A stretch of 64,000 nucleotides of DNA. Origin: Oscheius onirici. Taxonomy: Eukaryota > Nematoda > Chromadorea > Rhabditida > Rhabditidae. How positions within the stretch are numbered: the first letter of the stretch is position 1; each line of letters begins with the position of its first letter. Below the pieces are notes generated by a model. It worked only from the letters and a program-made list of their open reading frames with translations, did no database searches and was not told where the DNA came from. The translations under genes were made by a program, and so were the position numbers. The stretch spans positions 6,510,064 through 6,574,063 of the forward strand of contig OW051468.1 of assembly GCA_932521025.1 (NCBI GenBank), given 5' to 3'. This document shows, one piece after another, positions 58,301-64,000 of the stretch.

Positions 58301-60872
58301 GTAATTTGTTTGAATTGGGCAGGTTACGTTATCTCCCCCCCCCCCCCGTGGCCATTCAGCGCGGGGGGGGGATAAAGTATACCACCCGTTTGAATTGTCT
58401 ACGCCGAATAATTTGACCCTGTCCCGGTATTATCAGAAGTCTCACCTGTTACACAATGGAGTTAATCGACTGTAGTTTGAGTTGATGTCTTCCGGAATAC
58501 TCTGAAAAACGAACTGATCATAAGGGTGCTCTCAAAAGATGCTCTGAGCAGTGGCTACTCTGCTGACGAGTGTTCCTGACGCTGCTAGTGTTTGCAAGCG
58601 GCTTCTTTCTATGTTTACGCTTGGCTGACAAGTGGCAGTCAGTGAGGGGATGACCAGAGGAAACTCACTCGATCTGAGGAAAACTTGAAGACTGCCGTCT
58701 TTCCAATGACGACGACGTCTCCATGCTGCAGAATCTGCGTCTGGATTACTCGACCACCGTTTATCTGAATTTTGAAATGTAAAAATTTTCAACAAGAAGG
58801 TTTACCTCAATTCTGGCTTCGGAAGCTGATGGAGTGATTGTTACGACCCTCTCCATAAAAGTTATGACACAATGGCGACCACAGACTCCGGGACCGTCAA
58901 TCTGAATTTCGGTGTTGGTTGATTGGATTAAAAAGGGCGGGAGGGAGCAAATAGGGGTCAGAGAAAAAAAGGAGACTCACGTAGATGTTCTGGGCCTGTT
59001 GCGAGTACTGGGCAAGAGATCTGTCGCTGCCGACTTCAGTAACTCCTGGTCGAATTGTGACCCACTGAGGAGGGTTGGTAGTCAGGCCGTCTGGTTGCAT
59101 GACCAAGAAGGCCGGGTCCGAGCAGGCTGTTCCCATTGCAGGAGATGGCTGGATATGGTGGCCGTGTTCGTTTCCATTGACGATTGTGGCCGATCTAAAG
59201 TTTCGTTTTAGGAGTTGAAAAAAAAAGTTTAGGAAAAGAATCTGAACTTGTCAGTCTTTCCGCCAGAACAAATTTCGAAACTCACGCATATTCAGAAGTT
59301 GTTCTCCGCAGAGCGAGATAAGTCTCAGGGCCGTTTTCTGTGATGATCATCGTCTGCAGCGGAAACTCGTGCGGATGAACGAGTCTTCCTTCGGGCCCAA
59401 TTGGGCTTCTTGACCCGGGTAGAGGGTGCTGCAAAATGGATTGATCAATCGACTGGAACCGCGTCAGTTTTTCCCCGATGAGACCGACGAAAAGGATGGG
59501 AAACGAACCTCAACCAGGGAGAAGGTTCCTTTCGAATTATCCAGTCCATACTTTTCGACTACTTCAGCCAGAATTCGCTCCGCACGATCGGAAGTTGAGA
59601 CGAGTATTGAGACATACGGTTTCGATGGAACTACATCTCCTCCGTAGATTTTTAAACTTCCGCCTAAATATTACCGTAGTCTATTGAAAAAAGGGTAAAA
59701 TCCAACCATGCTGCATCTGTTTCAGTCGCTCCTCCACCTTCCGTTCCCTCTTCTTCTTCATAACCGCCTCCGGATTCGAAATGGTCCTTGTGAAGGTATT
59801 CTGCGGCACCTGGCGATAGATATCTCCAATATGGATAGGTTCTTCTCTCCCGCCATTTACAGTTACTGTAAAAAAGAGGTTGTTTCAGTGAATACTCTAG
59901 TCTTACCAATCTCTTTGCCCTTCTTCTTGTTCTCTTTCTTGTCTCTCTTCGAGTAGCGTGCTCCTTTGGCAATAACTCCGTCTTGTGGCAGTTGGATGGT
60001 CTGGAAAAGTACAAGATAATGTTGCATGAATCGTTTTGTCCGAACCAAAAGAACATAAGCCCCCATACTTCAATACAGAAACATTTGTATAGTGATGTTC
60101 AAAGTTGTATGTACTTTACTTTAGTTGATTTAGAACTATGCTGAACATCAAACAGCTTAGAAATGTGTTTTTCAATGCGAAAATAGCACACTATTCAATA
60201 ATTCTATCCAGAAAAGAATTCTTGGGTTCGTCCCAGAAAGAAAGAAACAGTTTCAGACAAAATTAGCATATAATAAATTTGGAAAAAAACTCACAGAAAG
60301 AGGACTAAAGTTGCTGTTCTCTCTTCTGAGTAGAAACCGTCCTTCGCGATCGTCCCTGTGCCAGTTCAACTGAACCAAAAGAGGCTTCTCATCGTCATCT
60401 AGGCGGCGTTCAGTGCCATTCTCGTGAACCTGCAGTCAAAAATTGTAAAAGTTTTGCAAAGAGGTCTTACCTCCCACAATATATAGCGATTATCCGTCAA
60501 CATTTTGAGATCAGGGAGGAATTTCTCAGCTAAAGCATCGATGACAGCCCTTGTTGTGGCCGTGCTGGAGACACGGACACATTTTGTGACGACTCTTTCA
60601 GCTCCATCCTGAAATTTCGGGACTGTACGAACATCAGGTCTCTGATTCAATCGCGACGACAAAACCTTTTGTACTTCTGAGAATCTTTTCAGAAACCTAT
60701 TTGTGAAAAATAATCAAATTGAAGTGCCCGAGCATACCTGAAAGTAGAAACGCATGACGCCCTCAATCTCCAACTCCTCTGTCGGATAAGACAAATGGAA
60801 CAGATCCAAGCGATTTTCGTTCCATTGGTGCACAAGTCGAGCCAACTGGTCTCGATCACTTTCTTCGTTCAT
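52303..60872 (-). CDS. afd-1: afadin/canoe, cell-junction scaffold
   Basis: Afadin links actin and Ras-family signalling to nectin and cadherin junctions. The start reads MNEESDRDQLARLVHQWNEN then RLDLFHLSYPTEELEIEGVM, matching the afadin N-terminus. The first RA domain lies in exons 60872-60738, 60608-60471 and 60429-60295 (TKCVRVSSTATTRAVIDALA). Exons 60000-59907 and from 59865 follow (VPQNTFTRTISNPEAVM). A second RA domain is at about 59660-59420 (YVSILVSTSDRAERILAEVV). The FHA domain is at about 59140-58665 (GVCGRHCVITF, HGDVVVIGKTAVFKF). The DIL domain is at about 56600-55180 (ELLFWLANASEFSFFV, then LEEVDHLSLPF). The PDZ domain is at about 55060-54600 (GSGGIGLSIVAAQ, DGRLSRGDQLLSVNG). 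A long Pro/Ser/Gln-rich linker leads to the charged helical end (EEELDRLDAKGINMTEEETR) and a final exon 52509-52303 (DFNSKMRLFAHQIGEDTPK). Exon edges in the linker are approximate. The gene starts 350 bp after the IFT88 stop on the same strand. Confidence 0.93.
54330..54590. repeat. intron with degenerate GTTCTGC/TTTGTAGA element
   Basis: GTTCTGCGAATTTGTAGAAA followed by TCTACAACTTTTC is a weak member of a palindromic family also seen near 34.7, 40.9 and 47.4 kb. Confidence 0.35.
57710..58190. repeat. tandem duplication, ~235-bp unit, in an afadin intron
   Basis: Two units start at about 57718 and 57951 with CTA-CTAAAGCGCA-TGGTGTCTGTGG. They continue through TGTTTGTTTG, CCATGGCCACGA, GACAAGTCA and AGGATTA, and end in GGCGCCGCAGGCGCC-like and AGACGGCTGG blocks (about 57899 and 58150). 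The end block is palindromic (GGCGCC-GCA-GGCGCC) and could form a strong hairpin. The units have diverged by roughly a quarter. Confidence 0.75.
58333..58375. repeat. C13/G9 hairpin
   Basis: TATC-T followed by thirteen C (58335-58347), a 15-base loop GTGGCCATTCAGCGC, then nine G (58363-58371) and ATA. The arms can pair as a GC hairpin, or the G-run strand could form a quadruplex with another run. It lies in the same afadin intron as the tandem duplication. Confidence 0.8.
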
Positions 60873-61222
60873 TTTCGTCTCTCTTGACCCATACAGGTCT
60901 GGAAAATATCTATCGATTTGTCCAGAGAGAGTCGCTTTCTGGAAGATGGGTCGCGGGGAGAGAGGAAACAGGTTATCCAGTCAAGCTTGACTCATACGCA
61001 GTCTTGATAAGAAAGGAAAAAGAGAAAGATGCTTTGTCTCTGATAAGAGGTCAGAACTGACCAGTGGACCTGGTCCAAAAAAACGAGCGGCTCTGTTTGG
61101 CAAGAGGCCAAGCTGCGATAAGGTGCGTCAAGGTCGGGCCAACTGTGCCGTATGGCGCAATTAAGGCTGCACGATCAGTCAAGGTCTCTCTTTTCTTATT
61201 CGACAAAAGTTTATTTCGGATC

Positions 61223-64000
61223 TTATTGTGGCAAGAGTGCGTCGTCGAGATCGTCGAAAGAATCCTCTCGTTGAGTTCGACGGGCTCCGGTCTTTGGACG
61301 AGCCACTCCCGGACCGACAGGGTCGTTGTAAGACAAATCTGCGGATCCTGGACAATTTCTCATAAAAATATATGGCAAAAAGTCTTACTCATGTCCCTTT
61401 GGGTAACTTCGAACGGCGTGTCTTCGAACGCGAACTGGGCACTACTCATTCGAATGTTGTTCTGTGAAGCAGTCAAAGAGCTCGGTCGACTGTCTGGAAG
61501 TTTCCAAATAGTTCTATTTCAGTACTTTCCAGGACACAAAATAACTTGTTCTACTTTAATTCTACTTGACCCTGACTGAACTCACTTGCGGGAAGAGGAA
61601 GACTGTGAGCAGAATGACTGGTCCTCTTGCCTTGACTACTGTCTGCATCTCTCTGCTGTCTCAGTGCTGCTACTTTCATAGCTTTTTCCAACTTGGCCTC
61701 ATACTCTCCGGCCTCGGACATTCCCAAGTCTCTACAGAGACGGACCAGAAATTTTAGACCTTAAAGGACTGTTAAATATCAGACTGTAGACTAACATTCA
61801 ACATTAGCAGGGAAGCGTCGATGAATGCTCCTATAAAGATCCAGAGCTTTTTGGTAGTTCCCAGCTCTTCTGTGCGAGCTCGCCATCATCAGCTGCCACC
61901 GAATCTCATTCGGTCTGAATTTCTCTCTAAAAAGAAGGGAAAAGTCCTCTTACTGCATAATTGAAGCCTTTTCGAAGTAGTTTACAGCCTTCTCCGAGAA
62001 CTGGGCGTCGATATAGTAGGCTCCCATCCATTCGATAACTTCCAGATTGGAGGGAAAATATCGATAGCTCTGAATCTGTATTTAGGGAGGCTTCAAAAGA
62101 ACGAACGTCATAATTGCACTGGAAGGCCTGAGTCTTGTCGCCTTCTCGATCGTAGATGGCTGCCAAATGGGCTAATATGGCTGGATCGGAAGGAGCAAGA
62201 CTGTTGGCTTGACTGTAGAGTTCAATGGCTTGGGCTGTGTCTTCCATGCTCTCATATCTGGAAACACTGTCTTTACAGAAGGGAGCTGAGCTTTATATCA
62301 TGCTGAACTCTAGCAGGGTTCAAGAGTACAGTGCTGTAAGAAATTGTCTGAAGTTCCGTAAATGTAGTCATGAAGAAAGTTCGATCCCAACTTGACACGT
62401 AATTTCTGGTCGAGAATCCTAATTGTTGCAAAGAGCTCCTAACAAAAACAAAACTTTTCAAAAGTTTGCTGATTGCTCAATAAAGAAACTTTTCTAAAAG
62501 TTTCTAAGCAAACATCGAAACTTGAAAGGTTATCCATAAAAAAAGCACAATTAGGAACTGCAAAACATATAAAAGGCGAGCGATTCTGCAGAGAAACCAA
62601 AACTTCCATCGGATCGCCATGGCCACTGTTCCCCCCGGAGACATCGCTACCCAGCCCGGCACCAAGATCGTCTTCAACGCGCCCTACGATGACAAGCACA
62701 CCTACCACATCAAGATCGTCAATTCCTCTGCTCGTCGCATTGGATGGGCCATCAAGACCACCAACATGAAGCGTCTCGGCGTCGATCCTGCCTGCGGCTG
62801 TCTCGATCCCAAGGAAGCTACTCTGATGGCTGTCAGCTGCGATGCTTTCGCCTTCGGCCAAGAGGACACCAACAACGACCGCATCACCATCGAGTGGACC
62901 AATACTCCGGACGGGGCTGCCAAGCAGTTCCGCCGCGAGTGGTTCCAGGGAGATGGAATGGTCCGTCGCAAGAACCTCCCCATCGAGTACAACCCTTGAA
63001 ATAAAGTAGTTGGGAGACTGTTTTCTTCTTTCTTTCCGCATGGATCTTCTTTCCTCTTGTACTAGTTGCTGCTTCAAGTTTTCTTGAGTAGTCTCAAGTT
63101 TTCAAGTTTTCTTGAGTAGTTTTCTTGACAACGGTAGTTCTAATAGTGATTGATTTCTGATCTACTCGAACTACTCTGGGATTGATGTGTACACAGAGAG
63201 TTCTTACTCGACCTATTCTGGAAGCCTATCCAATTGGATACTTCCAGTGATTGCTTGCTTAAGTTTAAGTTTAAGTTTATTTTGACGGAATCGAGGGGTA
63301 CCATGTAGAAACAGTAGTTTCTTCGAATCCTTCGCCGCTCTCAGGTCTCGACCACTGCCCAGTTTCTTCTCATCCAGGAGGTGACGTCCTGACCGAGTCG
63401 TGAAGACATCTTCTTGATTGAAGTTGTCTTCTTGTTCGGGTAGACGGCTGCTTGACTTGGTGGAATCACTGTAGAGACGAGCATCGTCGGCGGAGCCGTG
63501 AGTGTTGACTTGACAATCCCGCTGTGTCGCAGTTCTGGGATTGGAATCCTCTTCTTTCCACAGTAGATTCTGGCCTTCGTAGAATCGCTGAGGAGCGCTT
63601 GAGGAAGCACTCGCACAGCTTGTGAAAATAAAAGCAATTGATTGCTTGCTTGCGTGACCCTTTCCGACAACGCAGCCCACCCATTAGTAGAAAGTAAACA
63701 AACTAGACAAAAACCCACATTGCAGCCAGCTGGCAGATCACTTGAACATTGTTCAGCAAGATGTTGTTCAGCTTGTAGAAGCAGTCCAAAGCCTGCTCCA
63801 CCTTCTCTTGCCTACGACAGAGCAAGCCCATATTGTAGAGAGCTTGCACACAAGCCGCATCGTTGCTCAGCGCTTCTCTGTACTGTGCGTAAGCCTTGTC
63901 CAGATCACCTCTCAAAAAAGCCACATTTCCCGCGTTGACCAGTGCATTGGCATTGTAATGGTCGAGTGAGAGGGCCTGATCCGCGTAGTTTTCAGCATCA
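61223..64000 (-). CDS. osm-5: IFT88 intraflagellar transport TPR protein (C-terminal part; 5' end beyond the window)
   Basis: IFT88 is a core subunit of the IFT-B complex, needed to build sensory cilia. Exons seen: up to 64000-63719, then 62257-62107, 62069-61954, 61926-61796, 61759-61586, 61493-61389 and 61347-61223, all in phase to the stop. TPR blocks match vertebrate IFT88 closely: [93 protein letters not shown] and [17 protein letters not shown]. The last 100 residues are low-complexity with an acidic end [14 protein letters not shown], typical of the family. A 1461-bp intron (62258-63718) interrupts the TPR region and contains an MSP gene in the opposite direction. Confidence 0.95.
62530..62575 (+). 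promoter_or_regulatory. MSP core promoter elements
   Basis: TTATCC (GGATAA on the other strand, a GATA-factor type site) at 62530-62535 and TATAAAAG at 62568-62575, 51-44 bp before the ATG. Both are conserved in copy 1. The role is inferred from known MSP promoters. Confidence 0.6.
62619..62999 (+). CDS. msp: major sperm protein (copy 2)
   Basis: Single-exon, 126 aa, identical in protein sequence to copy 1. All features of MSP are present from [17 protein letters not shown] to the terminal PIEYNP. An AATAAA hexamer (62999-63004) overlaps the stop codon, so the 3' UTR is probably very short. The gene is nested in, and antisense to, the large IFT88 intron. Codon use is strongly biased to C-ending codons (ATC, AAG, GTC, TTC), unlike the IFT88 exons around it, which fits high expression in the male germ line. 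Confidence 0.97.
   Translation: MATVPPGDIATQPGTKIVFNAPYDDKHTYHIKIVNSSARRIGWAIKTTNMKRLGVDPACGCLDPKEATLMAVSCDAFAFGQEDTNNDRITIEWTNTPDGAAKQFRREWFQGDGMVRRKNLPIEYNP
62999..63004 (+). terminator. AATAAA polyadenylation signal overlapping the MSP stop
   Basis: The final A of TGA is the first base of AATAAA. The mirrored arrangement is present in copy 1. Confidence 0.6.
63070..63285. repeat. short tandem repeats in the IFT88 intron
   Basis: CAAGTTTTCTTGAGTAGT is reiterated with small changes at about 63075-63130, and TTTAAG is reiterated at about 63259-63281. Confidence 0.65.
63213..63680 (-). other. 155-codon open frame within the IFT88 intron, doubtful
   Basis: A minus-strand frame of mixed composition with the string [11 protein letters not shown]. 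Such a T-R-S-G-R motif is found near the integrase end of some LTR retroelements, but no other retroelement hallmark is present and the frame lies wholly inside an intron. Probably non-coding or a remnant. Confidence 0.2.

Larger units (their letters stand above)
62329..63063. repeat. inverted duplication, copy 2 (MSP cassette)
   Basis: Partner of 50738-51471 in opposite orientation, about 10.9 kb away, wholly within one IFT88 intron. Confidence 0.9.

Noticed and set aside
63213..63680. LTR retroelement remnant in the IFT88 intron
   Set aside because: Only one weak motif; no protease, reverse transcriptase, integrase or LTR pair visible.
1..64000. CRISPR arrays, bacterial operons, rRNA genes
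   Set aside because: No regular direct-repeat/spacer structure, no prokaryotic gene organisation and no conserved rRNA sequence; all clear genes are spliced nematode genes or MSP.

Overview
The window is nematode nuclear DNA. Two intron-less genes for major sperm protein (MSP), a protein family confined to nematodes, settle the phylum. The genes are split by many very short introns, mostly 35-41 bp (longer ones occur too), with nematode-type acceptors (TTTCAG or TTTAG), and at least two introns appear to be GC-AG. The species cannot be named from the sequence; a free-living rhabditid-like worm fits the compact introns. I rebuilt the exons by hand from splice signals and reading-frame continuity. 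For most of the genes named below, every exon junction keeps phase to a stop codon.

Layout. 1-16.5 kb is low in intact genes and full of degenerate repeats: a six-unit exon/intron-like tandem array (0.7-5.7 kb), a G17 run, a diverged inverted repeat, three copies of a ~270-bp dispersed repeat, an array of packed mini-hairpins (9.0-9.5 kb), and decayed multi-exon gene blocks with internally duplicated exons (9.8-13.9 kb). 16.5-18.6 kb has two small unrecognised genes. 18.8-25.1 kb is gene dense: prolidase (+), a proline-rich nematode protein (+), a four-TM MARVEL-like protein (-), a 400-bp foldback MITE, and a strongly diverged histone-H3-like gene (+). 25.1-29.15 kb has no convincing gene. 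A peptide-type GPCR lies at 29.2-30.8 kb (+), followed by an 8-kb gene-poor stretch. 38.9-46.9 kb holds the HMBOX1-type homeobox gene (+), an unrecognised four-TM protein (+), a truncated inverted copy of the 21-kb gene, and a DOMON/cytochrome b561 (FRRS1-like) reductase (-).

48.7-64 kb contains an adaptor-like proline-rich gene (+), full-length afadin/canoe (-) and the 3' half of IFT88/osm-5 (-). The two MSP genes are a ~735-bp, nearly identical inverted duplication about 11 kb apart. Each sits antisense inside an intron of a host gene: copy 1 in the adaptor-like gene, copy 2 in IFT88.

The gene set mixes cell-junction, ciliary, neuronal, redox, proteolytic and sperm functions, and no shared pathway is evident. 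The points most worth following are the nested antisense MSP pair, the H3-like protein as a candidate centromeric or specialised H3, the in-frame 68-aa deletion derivative of the 21-kb gene, the mini-hairpin array, and the GC-AG introns.
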